From Archaeoglobaceae archaeon (lineage in GTDB: Archaea > Halobacteriota > Archaeoglobi > Archaeoglobales > JdFR-42): a stretch of 12,405 bases of DNA. This document shows, in pieces, positions 5,507 through 12,405 of the stretch (the first letter of the stretch is position 1; every line of letters begins with the position of its first letter). The notes under the pieces were generated by a model. That model made no database searches, was not told the origin of the DNA, and saw only the letters and a program-made list of their open reading frames with translations. The position numbers were made by a program, and so were the translations under genes. The stretch spans positions 1-12,405 of the forward strand of contig WAJW01000178.1 of NCBI GenBank assembly GCA_015523685.1, in the 5' to 3' direction.

Positions 5507-6424
5507 ATGCACAGACATAGAATCGTGAAAAGTGTTGCCGGATTCGGCCCCGCCCTCGTGGACTACATCCATATTATTGATCGGTATCCAGAAAGAGGGG
5601 GGCATGCTGTTGTAAAAAAGACTGTAAAATCCCCTGGAGGAGCTGCGGCAAACGTCATATACGGTCTATCTCTGTACGGGATGAGATGTGGTTTTTACTC
5701 ACCCGTGGGAAATGATGAGGATGGAGAATTGTTTTTGAGGGCCTTCAGAGAAACGGGGGTTGACACCACCACAATGCCGGTAGTTTCAGATTTTACAGGA
5801 AAGGTGGAATGCTATGTTGACTCAGGGGGTGAAAGAACCTTCTTTGTTCATCCCGGCAGTTCATGCAGACTTGAATACCTTAATCCAGATGAAACAGAGC
5901 TTTCGGAATTTGATCTTTTATATTTTGACCCCTATCCATGCATGGAAAGTTTCGATTTTCATCTTAAAATTGGAGGACTCGCTGAGGGGGAGGACGTTAA
6001 AATCGCACTCAATCCCGGGTATCCCTATACCAAACTTGGATTTAAAAAGCTGAGAGAGCTCTTCAGTCTTACGGATATGGTTATAATGAACCGTGATGAG
6101 CTGAGGTACCTTGGGACTGATCCTGAAAAAATCCTCAGAGCTGGTGTTGAAATTGTGGTTGTAACTGAGGGTGAGATGGGCAGTATTGCTTTTACAGAAA
6201 ATGAGAGGGTGAGGGCAGATATTTTCAGGACGGATGTTATTGATACAACCGGTGCAGGTGATGGATTTTCCACAGGATTTCTTTATGGATATCTTATGGG
6301 GTATGAACTGAAAACCTGTCTCCTTGTGGGAAACTGGATTGCCTCAAAAAATATATCGGGGATCGGTGCAAGAAACTTTCCATCACGGGAAGAATTCAGG
6401 AGGTTTCTGGAGGGAATTTCATGA
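5507..6424 (+). CDS. PfkB-family (ribokinase-like) sugar or nucleoside kinase
   Basis: This 305-residue kinase of the PfkB/ribokinase family transfers phosphate from a nucleotide to a sugar or nucleoside hydroxyl. It carries GPALVDYI (14-21, with a substrate-contacting Asp19), the first PfkB signature around SPGGAAANV (42-50), NRDE (195-198) for Mg/phosphate binding, and the second signature DTTGAGDGFSTGF (246-258), where GAGD forms the anion hole and Asp252 is the catalytic base. The length is normal. The specificity (ribose, fructose-6-phosphate, KDG or nucleoside) cannot be read from these motifs. ATG 5507 has an AAGG about ten bases upstream; GTG at 5525 is an alternative start. Its stop overlaps the NfeD start as ATGA, so it heads the kinase, NfeD, SPFH, TrmG10 operon. 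Confidence 0.93.
   Translation: MHRHRIVKSVAGFGPALVDYIHIIDRYPERGGHAVVKKTVKSPGGAAANVIYGLSLYGMRCGFYSPVGNDEDGELFLRAFRETGVDTTTMPVVSDFTGKVECYVDSGGERTFFVHPGSSCRLEYLNPDETELSEFDLLYFDPYPCMESFDFHLKIGGLAEGEDVKIALNPGYPYTKLGFKKLRELFSLTDMVIMNRDELRYLGTDPEKILRAGVEIVVVTEGEMGSIAFTENERVRADIFRTDVIDTTGAGDGFSTGFLYGYLMGYELKTCLLVGNWIASKNISGIGARNFPSREEFRRFLEGIS
6409..6414 (+). promoter_or_regulatory. Shine-Dalgarno site of the NfeD gene
   Basis: GGAGGG sits six bases before the ATG at 6421, within the last codons of the kinase gene. Together with the ATGA overlap it fixes the NfeD start. Confidence 0.55.
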
Positions 6425-7698
6425 GAAAACCGATACTCATCCTTGTCTTCATCCTCATCTCAATTTTTCCCGTTTCAGGATCTCTTATAGTTCAGGTGAA
6501 CATTCATGGTGTGATAAATCCAGCAACGGTGATCTCGGTTGAAAGGGCGATGGCCCTTGCAGAGCAGAAAAACGCTGATGCAATCCTCATTGTGCTCAAC
6601 ACCCCTGGAGGTCTCGTTGACTCCACAATAAAAATAATTCAGCTGATCGACAGCAGTCCGATTCCCGTTATCACGTACGTGGCTCCGAGTGGTGCGATAT
6701 CTGCATCTGCAGGATCGTTCATCCTTCTTTCGGGACACGTTGCTGTCATGTCACCCGGCACATCCGTTGGCGCAGCAACTCCCGTGCAGATCGGTGCGGG
6801 AGGAGTGACACCGGTTGAGAACAAGACAATCAACTACATGGCCTCATACATCCGGGGTATAGCTGAATCAAGGGGAAGACCCACCGATATAGCTGAGAGA
6901 TTCGTCACAGAGAGCCTGAGCCTCACTGCGAGGGAGGCACTCAGACTTGGTGTAATAGATTTTATGGCAAACTCCACTTCAGAGCTTTTTGAAAAAACAG
7001 ATGGTATGAGGATCAGGTTCAGAGGTGGAGAATATGTTCTCAGAACATCCAGCCCATCCATCATAAGATATAATCCCGGAATTGAGGAGAAAATCCTCAA
7101 TGTACTTTCAAATCCACAGATAGCGGCCATACTTCTTCTGATAGGGATCTACGGTCTGATTTTTGGTATAACATCCCCGGGAACGTATATTCCTGAAACC
7201 ATAGGTGCAATATGCATAGTCCTTGCCCTATATGGACTGGGAACGTTTGAAGTTAACATTCTCGGAATAGCATTGATAATTTTAGGAGTGATATTCACCA
7301 TCGCGGAATTGCTCACACCCACCTACGGAGGTCTGACAACTGCAGCGATAGTATGCTTTATCCTTGGAGCAATACTACTGCCAAAAGAGCCTTTGTTATC
7401 AAGATCATTCTACGTCGGATTTGCTTTTGCCGTTGGAGGAGCTGCGGGAGTCATTGCAATTTTCTTTGGCTATGCACTTTTCAAAATTCTTCAGGCAAAA
7501 AAAATGAGAAGGAAGGTGGGAGGAGAAGAGCTGATAGGGAGAACAGGTGTTGTTGTGGAATCGGATGGAAACACGTGCCTCATAAAAATAAGAGGAGAGA
7601 TATGGAAAGGCAGGTCTGAAGAGATTCTTGAGGAGGGAGATGAGGTCATCGTTACTGGAAGGGATGGATTAACTTTATTAGTGAAGAAAATAAGGTAA
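6421..7698 (+). CDS. NfeD-family membrane serine protease (ClpP-class, 1510-N type)
   Basis: This 425-residue long-form NfeD protein resembles Pyrococcus horikoshii PH1510, a Ser-Lys dyad protease that cleaves stomatin. An N-terminal signal peptide (1-20, ending PVSG) exports a ClpP-like domain (about 22-210) with VLNTPGGLVDST (58-69), PSGAISASAG (89-98; likely nucleophile Ser96) and Lys135 in ENKTINYM as the likely general base. Several membrane segments follow (about 230-355: LLLIGIYGLIFGI, ICIVLALYGLG, ILGIALIILGVIFTIAELL, TTAAIVCFILGAILL, and VGFAFAVGGAAGVIAIFFGYAL). A C-terminal OB-fold NfeD domain (about 365-425) closes the protein. The spacing of Ser and Lys matches the known dyad. It lies directly before an SPFH gene, the classic arrangement. 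Confidence 0.95.
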   Translation: MRKPILILVFILISIFPVSGSLIVQVNIHGVINPATVISVERAMALAEQKNADAILIVLNTPGGLVDSTIKIIQLIDSSPIPVITYVAPSGAISASAGSFILLSGHVAVMSPGTSVGAATPVQIGAGGVTPVENKTINYMASYIRGIAESRGRPTDIAERFVTESLSLTAREALRLGVIDFMANSTSELFEKTDGMRIRFRGGEYVLRTSSPSIIRYNPGIEEKILNVLSNPQIAAILLLIGIYGLIFGITSPGTYIPETIGAICIVLALYGLGTFEVNILGIALIILGVIFTIAELLTPTYGGLTTAAIVCFILGAILLPKEPLLSRSFYVGFAFAVGGAAGVIAIFFGYALFKILQAKKMRRKVGGEELIGRTGVVVESDGNTCLIKIRGEIWKGRSEEILEEGDEVIVTGRDGLTLLVKKIR

Positions 7699-7702
7699 GG
7701 TT

Positions 7703-7709
7703 AGGTGAT
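7703..7709 (+). promoter_or_regulatory. Shine-Dalgarno site of the SPFH gene
   Basis: AGGTGAT, an almost perfect match to the archaeal anti-Shine-Dalgarno sequence, ends four bases before the ATG at 7714 in the 15-base gap after the NfeD stop. It fixes the start. Confidence 0.6.
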
Positions 7710-7713
7710 GTGA

Positions 7714-8490
7714 ATGGCTCTGGAACTACCGTTCCTTTTTGGAATATTAATAATAATTCTGGTTATAATTTCCTCATCGATTAAAATAGTGAAGGAGTAC
7801 GAGAGAGGAGTTATCTTCAGACTCGGAAGGCTTGTGGGGGCGAAAGGCCCGGGTCTCTTTTTCATAATACCAATTTTCGATTCAATGGTGAAGGTAGATC
7901 TGAGAACTGTCACATATGACGTTCCCGCCCAGGAGGTTGTTACACGTGACAATGTCACTGTTAAGGTGAATGCTGTGGTTTATTACAGGGTTGTCGATCC
8001 CGAAAGGGCGGTGATTCAGGTGGAGGATTTCCATCTTGCAACCGCCCAGATAGCTCAGACAACACTTAGAAGTGTCATCGGTCAGGCGGAGCTCGATGAA
8101 TTGCTTTCCGAGCGGGAGAAACTCAATAAAAAACTCCAGAAAATAATTGATGAGGCCACTGATCCATGGGGTATAAAGGTCTCAGCGGTTGAGATAAAGG
8201 ATGTGGAACTTCCCAAAGAGATGCAGAGAGCAATGGCGAGCCAGGCTGAAGCGGAGAGAAACAGAAGGGCCATGATAATCCAGGCTGATGGAGAACTGCA
8301 GGCGAGCAAAAAACTGGCAGAAGCTGCAGATGTAATGGCAAAATCGAAGGGTGCCATGAGCCTCAGACTGCTCAGAACCATAACCGATGCAACGCTTGAG
8401 AATGCAACAACCGTTGTACTTCCGATCCCCATTGAGCTCCTCGAGTTTTTCAAAAGCTTCACAGAAGAAAAGAAACAGAAAAAAGAATGA
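7714..8490 (+). CDS. SPFH-domain stomatin/slipin-like membrane protein
   Basis: This 258-residue SPFH (Band 7) protein has one N-terminal membrane segment (5-24) and then the stomatin core: EYERGVIFRLGRLVGAKGPGL (28-48), VTRDNVTVKVNAVVYYRVVDP (76-96) and AQTTLRSVIGQAELDELLSER (114-134). An Ala/Glu-rich coiled coil (about 163-212, ASQAEAERNRRAMIIQADGE) builds oligomers. Near the C-terminus the hydrophobic ATTVVLPIPIELLE (231-244) corresponds to the region that the PH1510 protease cuts in the Pyrococcus stomatin PH1511. The tail is charged (EEKKQKKE). Stomatins form large membrane assemblies; together with NfeD this suggests membrane quality control. It is 15 bases after NfeD and overlaps the TrmG10 start as ATGA. 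Confidence 0.96.
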   Translation: MALELPFLFGILIIILVIISSSIKIVKEYERGVIFRLGRLVGAKGPGLFFIIPIFDSMVKVDLRTVTYDVPAQEVVTRDNVTVKVNAVVYYRVVDPERAVIQVEDFHLATAQIAQTTLRSVIGQAELDELLSEREKLNKKLQKIIDEATDPWGIKVSAVEIKDVELPKEMQRAMASQAEAERNRRAMIIQADGELQASKKLAEAADVMAKSKGAMSLRLLRTITDATLENATTVVLPIPIELLEFFKSFTEEKKQKKE

Positions 8491-9467
8491 GACTTGCATT
8501 TCTGCTTTCAGGCAGACATCCGGATATCGGAGAATGGGAAATAAGACAGTTATACGGGGCTTATGATATAAAATGTGATTTTGAGAGAACTGACCGAGTA
8601 CTGCTTGTGAACACAGGAGAGGTTCCTCCATTCGTTGAAAGGCTCGCTCTCACCCATGAGATAATCAGGGTTCATGATATCGCTACAAAATCTGAAATCC
8701 AGAGATTGAGATTTGAGGTTCCTTCCGGATACACCGCATGCATAAGAGTGAAAAAAATCGGCTTCCATAAAGAGAGCTCTGAAGAGCTTGAAAAAAAACT
8801 CGGGGCCATTCTTTACAGAGATGGAATCAGGATAAACCTTGATAATCCTGACGTCATAGAAAGAGTATACCTCGTTAATGACATGGCCATAGCAGGGGAA
8901 CTCGCATTCAGGAACCGCAGAAAAGATCTCAATGCGAGAGTTCCTAAAAATAGACCATTCTTTTTCCCCGGTGTTATACTCCCTGATATGGCAAGGGCCC
9001 TTGTCAATCTAACAGGAGTGAGAGGGGGTGAAATTCTTGTTGATCCAATGTGTGGAACCGGAAGTTTCCTCATAGAGGCGGAGCTGATGGGGATAAGATC
9101 CGTGGGGATGGATGTTCTCGGCAGGATGGTTTACGGATCTGAAAACAACCTGCGTTTCTGTGGCTGTAACGGTCACCTCGTTATCGGGAATGCCCTCCAG
9201 ATGCCATTTAAAGACGGATCCTTCGATGCCCTGACAACGGATTTTCCTTACGGCAGGTCAACAAGGATTGTTGGGCGTAGAGATGAACTGTACAGGGGAG
9301 TTATTGAAGAAGCCCACAGAATAACCACCCGGAACTCCTTTTCGGTTTTTGTCTCCATGGAAGATCTTGATGGATATTTTCAGGAATTGTTCAGACCTGT
9401 TAAAAAATTCAGTGACAGAATCCACAAAAGTCTCACAAGGCGGATACATCTGGTCCAGAAAAACTGA
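8487..9467 (+). CDS. trmG10: tRNA (guanine10-N2)-methyltransferase, TrmG10/Trm11 type
   Basis: This 326-residue enzyme of the archaeal TrmG10 family methylates N2 of G10 in tRNA (to m2G and m2,2G) using SAM. A divergent N-terminal part with a THUMP-like region (about 45-140) is followed by the family signature RPFFFPGVILPDMARALVNL (156-175), motif I VDPMCGTGSFLIEAE (185-199), an acidic residue after strand 2 (MDV, Asp209), NALQMPF (235-241) and the catalytic motif IV TDFPYGRST (251-259), and it ends with HKSLTRRIHLV. Motif IV has Phe where D-P-P-Y enzymes carry the first Pro. The length is normal. The start overlaps the SPFH stop as ATGA, with only an A-rich stretch before it, so translation is probably coupled to SPFH. 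No U-run follows. Confidence 0.93.
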   Translation: MRLAFLLSGRHPDIGEWEIRQLYGAYDIKCDFERTDRVLLVNTGEVPPFVERLALTHEIIRVHDIATKSEIQRLRFEVPSGYTACIRVKKIGFHKESSEELEKKLGAILYRDGIRINLDNPDVIERVYLVNDMAIAGELAFRNRRKDLNARVPKNRPFFFPGVILPDMARALVNLTGVRGGEILVDPMCGTGSFLIEAELMGIRSVGMDVLGRMVYGSENNLRFCGCNGHLVIGNALQMPFKDGSFDALTTDFPYGRSTRIVGRRDELYRGVIEEAHRITTRNSFSVFVSMEDLDGYFQELFRPVKKFSDRIHKSLTRRIHLVQKN

Positions 9468-9508
9468 GCTCGTGCATACATTCAAACTCCCTTATTCCAT
9501 GCAGAGGA

Positions 9509-9523
9509 GGAAAGCTTTTTAAG
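9509..9523 (+). promoter_or_regulatory. BRE/TATA box of the small ferritin-like gene
   Basis: GAGGAAAGCTTTTTAAG holds a TTTTTAA element centred near 9519, preceded by a purine-rich BRE-like stretch. The expected transcript start is near 9545, after the ATG at 9532 and just before the ATG at 9550. This is the main reason for preferring the second ATG. Confidence 0.45.
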
Positions 9524-9549
9524 TTTCCGGAATGAGTGGTTATGGTATC

Positions 9550-9741
9550 ATGAAAGAGGAGGAAGTTCTGAAAATCGCCCTGAACATGGAAAGGGAGGCA
9601 ATTGAGAGATACACGGAGATGAAAAAGAATTCAGATCCAGAGCTTACCGAACTTCTGGAGTTTCTCATCGAGGAGGAGAGAAAGCATTCAAAACTTTTAT
9701 ATGAGAGATTGAAGGCCATAAAGCTCCTCAAAAAATATTAG
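9550..9741 (+). CDS. Half-size ferritin/rubrerythrin-like protein
   Basis: This 63-residue protein (69 if the ATG at 9532 is used) is a predicted two-helix hairpin. Helix 1 carries NMEREAIERYTEM and helix 2 carries EFLIEEERKHSKLL, with Glu14/Glu16, Glu43 and His46 forming the E...ExxH pattern of ferritin-like and rubrerythrin di-iron sites. Full-length members have two such pairs; here only one is present, so a four-helix bundle and a two-metal site would need a dimer. No cysteines for a rubredoxin-type iron site are present. A role in iron or peroxide handling is inference. I prefer ATG 9550 because the TATA box predicts transcription from about 9545. Its 3' end overlaps the minus-strand membrane protein gene by 14 bases. 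Confidence 0.78.
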   Translation: MKEEEVLKIALNMEREAIERYTEMKKNSDPELTELLEFLIEEERKHSKLLYERLKAIKLLKKY

Positions 9742-10798
9742 GGACGCCTGCCATAACAATCAGAACAACTGCGAGTGACACCAGTATCAACCTGAACCTC
9801 ACTGTCATCTTCCCTTCCCTGATGTACTCCCCAAGACCGTCTGTTATAGCAACCGCAAGAAAGGAAAAGAGTGTTAAAAGGGTGAATGACAGCAAAGGTG
9901 GCACCTTTTCAAAATCGGAGAAATTCTCCCAGATTTTCATTGTATAGTAGAACACTGCAACAAACTCTATAACCACTGCCGCAGCCTGAAGTGAGGAAGT
10001 TCTTTTCTGCAGCTCGAGATTCTCCCTGTTTCTGAGAGTGTCGAGTTTTATGGAAACCATTGAATAGAGATCCCTGATCCCGCTCAGAGTCTGCTCAAAT
10101 TTGGATTCAAAATATCTGAGCATCTCAAACGAATCTTTGAACTCATCGATCTTCTCCCTGTAAAGATCCGTGCTCATGCTGAGAATCTCAAATTTCATAA
10201 TTGCGGAAAATAAATTCTCGTTGAGATCTTTGAAACTCATAAATCTGCGATAGAAATCCATGTTCAGCCCGGATATTCTAACAAGGGCCTTTTCCAGTTC
10301 GACAACATCCTCAATTTTTGAAATATTGTGAGAGAGATTTGTGGTCTCTTTGATAACCTTTGTCTCTTCAACAGACAGAGACTCTGCCCTCAGATTGCAC
10401 TCCTTTAAAAAGGTCTCCACCCTGATCAGCTCGATCTCAAGTGCAGGAAGAATATCATAGACGAGACTGTTCAGGCTATCTGGATCGATTTCGATGACGA
10501 TTGTATTTTCATCCCGGATTTTTACCTTCCCGAATTTAAAATCCCTGAATGTTTCATCAGATTTTTCAATCCGAACGCTGAAAACCTTCAGGGCGTCAAC
10601 CTCTATATCGACATCCTTCCTCAAAACCGCGAAACCGACATCACTGTACATCCCGATCAGAACATCATCGGATTCACCCAGAATTTCTGTATGCTCAAAT
10701 TTCCTGTGTGATGACCGGGGAATTATTTCCGCCTTTTTCAGCTCATTTAAAACTCTATCCATTTCATCCATGTGGAAAAAGAGGTATCTGAAAAGCAT
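9728..10798 (-). CDS. Unrecognised coiled-coil membrane protein encoded downstream of aglB
   Basis: I cannot assign a family to this 356-residue protein. Residues 1 to about 115 look like a mixed alpha/beta soluble domain (DDVLIGMYSDVGFAVLR, KVKIRDENTIVIEIDPDSL). Residues about 115-265 are charged and helical, likely coiled coil (SKIEDVVELEKALVRI, EMLRYFESKFEQTLSGIRDL). Three membrane segments close the protein: about 270-288 (AAAVVIEFVAVFYYTM), 300-320 (PLLSFTLLTLFSFLAVAIT) and 333-352 (RLILVSLAVVLIVMAG). The order of soluble domain, long helices and C-terminal membrane helices recalls CorA-like or DUF155/RMD1-like proteins, but I see no GMN motif. It starts 18 bases after the aglB stop, so co-transcription is likely. 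Later ATGs at 10771 and 10762 are possible starts. Confidence 0.82.
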   Translation of the reverse strand: MLFRYLFFHMDEMDRVLNELKKAEIIPRSSHRKFEHTEILGESDDVLIGMYSDVGFAVLRKDVDIEVDALKVFSVRIEKSDETFRDFKFGKVKIRDENTIVIEIDPDSLNSLVYDILPALEIELIRVETFLKECNLRAESLSVEETKVIKETTNLSHNISKIEDVVELEKALVRISGLNMDFYRRFMSFKDLNENLFSAIMKFEILSMSTDLYREKIDEFKDSFEMLRYFESKFEQTLSGIRDLYSMVSIKLDTLRNRENLELQKRTSSLQAAAVVIEFVAVFYYTMKIWENFSDFEKVPPLLSFTLLTLFSFLAVAITDGLGEYIREGKMTVRFRLILVSLAVVLIVMAGVPNIF

Positions 10799-10816
10799 GG
10801 CTATCTCTTAACTAAA

Positions 10817-12405
10817 TCACTCAAAATCAACCCTCACTGTGTTTCCATTTATAACATCATCTTCTGTTACATTCACCTTTATCGATTTTCCTCCAGCGGT
10901 GAGCTCATAAGGTCCTGCCGGGGCAACAGGATACTTACCGTCCTGAGAATACGGCACAGTGAATTCGAACATACCGTTTTCAACCTTTGAGATCTGATGA
11001 TACGTGAACGATCTCCCCTGATTCGTTTTCACCTTCAGGGTCAGGACAACAGATGTTGCATTCGAGGGAGCCCTGCCCGTTATCTTTGCTCCCTCAACAT
11101 ACTCAAATACTTTAACAAATCCCGTTGCTGTAACGGGTATCCTCGTTTTGTATACGATCTGATAAACCTGCTTAAGAGATTTCTCCACAGATGCGTAGAC
11201 ACCAGTGACATTCCTGCTCTCAAAAACCATCCTGTATTTTTTGAGACCGGATCCATCAAGTAGGTGTAATTTTGCTTCCATTGTGTTGAAATACCGATCG
11301 CTGGGAATGACCACCCTTCCCTGCCTGGTGTACACCTGGGTGTAATACTCTGAAACCTGGATACTGCCCTTTGCCCACACCGCCATGGCATCGAACTTCC
11401 CTTTTCCCAGAAAACCTGAAGGTGACATCATTTCGACATCAGAAACCACATACCTTACACCAAGGGTATCCGCTATTTTATCTGCGATTTCCTCATTCTG
11501 AGCGGTGAAAAATGGTGCAGCACCAGGCTTACCACCCCTCTGGGCTCCTCCGATGCCCTGCTGGAATGGATTGGCGTTAGGTATTCTGTGGGCAATCGTC
11601 GTGATCCAGTGCCCGTAATCCCACCAGCTCATAACACCGTAGGCGGTTGGAGGATAATATGGGTATGGCTCTCCCGGTCTGTCAGGATATGGATAGATGG
11701 CGTAATAATCAAGGCCGGGATCGGGAGTGTTTCCTTTCATCCACAGGAGGGCTTCTCTCCACCCGTAGGATGGGCCTCCTCCCCCGTACTTGCTGTAGCT
11801 GTATCCAGCAGTGGCCGTGGGATAAAATAAGATCAGAAGGATTATTATACCTGCCACAAACTTCCCATAACCCACCTTTTCGAATTCTTTCCATGAATTA
11901 TTCTTTATTCCCTTTACGATTGCCCTGATCGCATCATAAAATCCTGATTTTTCGAGAAGAGAGTCAAGGATAAAGGCAGAAAGAATTGCACATATTACAG
12001 CAAAGTAATAGGCAAATCTGTTCTGGCCTGCAACCGCAATTAAAAGCTCAAATGACCATACTCCCATAATTACAAGCATATCTTTCCTGTCTTTCAAAAT
12101 ACGGAAGAGTAAATAAACCAGACCTATCATTGCAAAAAAGAAGGTCATGGAGAAATTGATATATGCATTGGCAAGGGTAAACTCTCCCCTCACATTCCTG
12201 AACATGGGTTGAACTTCAGCTACAGTTAAGGCCCCACCCTTCGGAGTTACCACTCCAACAACTCTGCCAAGCAGATTCAGGAAGTCAGGAGAGGTGAAAC
12301 TGACAAAACCGATACCAATTACCGAAATGGCAATGATGGAAAGGGGGAAGACCAACTCATTTTTCAACCCAAACCTGCTGAAGTAACCTCTTTTCATCAT
12401 AAGGG
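10817..12405 (-). CDS. aglB: Oligosaccharyltransferase catalytic subunit AglB (STT3), C-terminal part
   Basis: AglB transfers a lipid-linked glycan to Asn in N-X-S/T sequons on the outer face of the membrane. The frame is open at the window edge (CTT upstream of the first visible ATG), so the gene continues beyond it; about 527 residues are seen of a protein usually near 800-900. Counting from the ATG at 12400, the visible parts are a TVAE motif (59-62), matching the TIxE/SVSE loop that helps catalysis and sequon binding; membrane helices including VAGQNRFAYYFAV (123-135); the WWDYG motif (259-263), which binds the sequon Ser/Thr; a likely DK-type region (DVEMMSPSGFLGKGKFDAM, 321-339); and a beta-rich C-terminal domain. 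The N-terminal part with its acidic metal-binding loops lies outside the window. It is followed 18 bases later by the coiled-coil membrane protein gene. Confidence 0.96.
   Translation of the reverse strand, partial: LMMKRGYFSRFGLKNELVFPLSIIAISVIGIGFVSFTSPDFLNLLGRVVGVVTPKGGALTVAEVQPMFRNVRGEFTLANAYINFSMTFFFAMIGLVYLLFRILKDRKDMLVIMGVWSFELLIAVAGQNRFAYYFAVICAILSAFILDSLLEKSGFYDAIRAIVKGIKNNSWKEFEKVGYGKFVAGIIILLILFYPTATAGYSYSKYGGGGPSYGWREALLWMKGNTPDPGLDYYAIYPYPDRPGEPYPYYPPTAYGVMSWWDYGHWITTIAHRIPNANPFQQGIGGAQRGGKPGAAPFFTAQNEEIADKIADTLGVRYVVSDVEMMSPSGFLGKGKFDAMAVWAKGSIQVSEYYTQVYTRQGRVVIPSDRYFNTMEAKLHLLDGSGLKKYRMVFESRNVTGVYASVEKSLKQVYQIVYKTRIPVTATGFVKVFEYVEGAKITGRAPSNATSVVLTLKVKTNQGRSFTYHQISKVENGMFEFTVPYSQDGKYPVAPAGPYELTAGGKSIKVNVTEDDVINGNTVRVDFE

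Noticed and set aside
8082..8631. Minus-strand open frames opposite the SPFH and TrmG10 genes
   Set aside because: The proteins are Ser/Leu/Phe-rich shadows with no motif; the plus strand carries strong SPFH and TrmG10 motifs.
12398..12400. ATG at 12400 as the true start of aglB
   Set aside because: The frame is open upstream to the window edge, and AglB/STT3 proteins need an N-terminal membrane part with acidic metal-binding loops that is missing here. The gene is cut by the window.
1..12405. Search by eye for CRISPR repeats, insertion sequences, tRNA genes and C/D-box guide RNAs
   Set aside because: I saw no regularly spaced repeats, transposase motifs, terminal repeats, tRNA T-loop/CCA patterns or paired C/D boxes in the gaps. 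The gaps are short and filled mostly by promoters. A covariance-model search would be needed to exclude small guide RNAs.

Overview
This window comes from an archaeon, most likely a hyperthermophile of the Archaeoglobi (Archaeoglobus/Geoglobus/Ferroglobus type). The signs are a box C/D RNP gene pair (a Nop5 protein and fibrillarin), an archaeal AglB oligosaccharyltransferase, a TrmG10-type tRNA methyltransferase, an archaeal-type dUTPase, AGA/AGG- and ATA-rich codon use, and TATA boxes (TTTATAA-like) centred about 26-27 bases before start codons. Nop5 is unusually short (258 residues), as is known for Archaeoglobus fulgidus Nop5p. The genus is inference; the domain Archaea is secure.

Layout. 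(1) Bases 1-57 hold the probable 3' end of an unidentified gene, followed by a T-rich terminator. A small metal-dependent amidohydrolase follows on + (138-848). (2) A minus-strand block (852-3351) reads, in transcription order: a DUF2150-like protein, then Nif3, a small SWIM zinc-finger protein, and a TrmO-dUTPase fusion. The last three overlap, and a promoter lies just before nif3. (3) A short class I SAM methyltransferase (3472-4011, +) is divergent from the DUF2150-like gene and abuts fibrillarin tail to tail. (4) The minus-strand nop5-flpA operon (4013-5439) encodes core proteins of the C/D-box sRNP that guides 2'-O-methylation of rRNA and tRNA. (5) A plus-strand operon (5507-9467) carries a PfkB-family kinase, an NfeD/ClpP-like membrane protease, an SPFH (stomatin/slipin) protein and TrmG10, joined mostly by ATGA overlaps. 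(6) A tiny ferritin-like protein (+) overlaps tail to tail with a minus-strand unit: the 3' part of aglB, then an unrecognised coiled-coil membrane protein 18 bases downstream.

How the genes work together. RNA modification recurs: fibrillarin/Nop5, TrmG10 and the TrmO domain. NfeD and SPFH form the conserved membrane protease-stomatin pair, with the stomatin C-terminal hydrophobic stretch as the known type of cleavage site. AglB transfers N-glycans to proteins outside the membrane. Its downstream neighbour is a candidate membrane partner by position only.

I saw no CRISPR array, insertion sequence, rRNA or tRNA gene, and no sign of recent transfer. The window looks like a compact housekeeping region. 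Its most unusual items are the TrmO-dUTPase fusion, the amidohydrolase with an apparent His-to-Glu change at a metal-ligand position, the half-size ferritin-like protein, and the membrane protein behind aglB.
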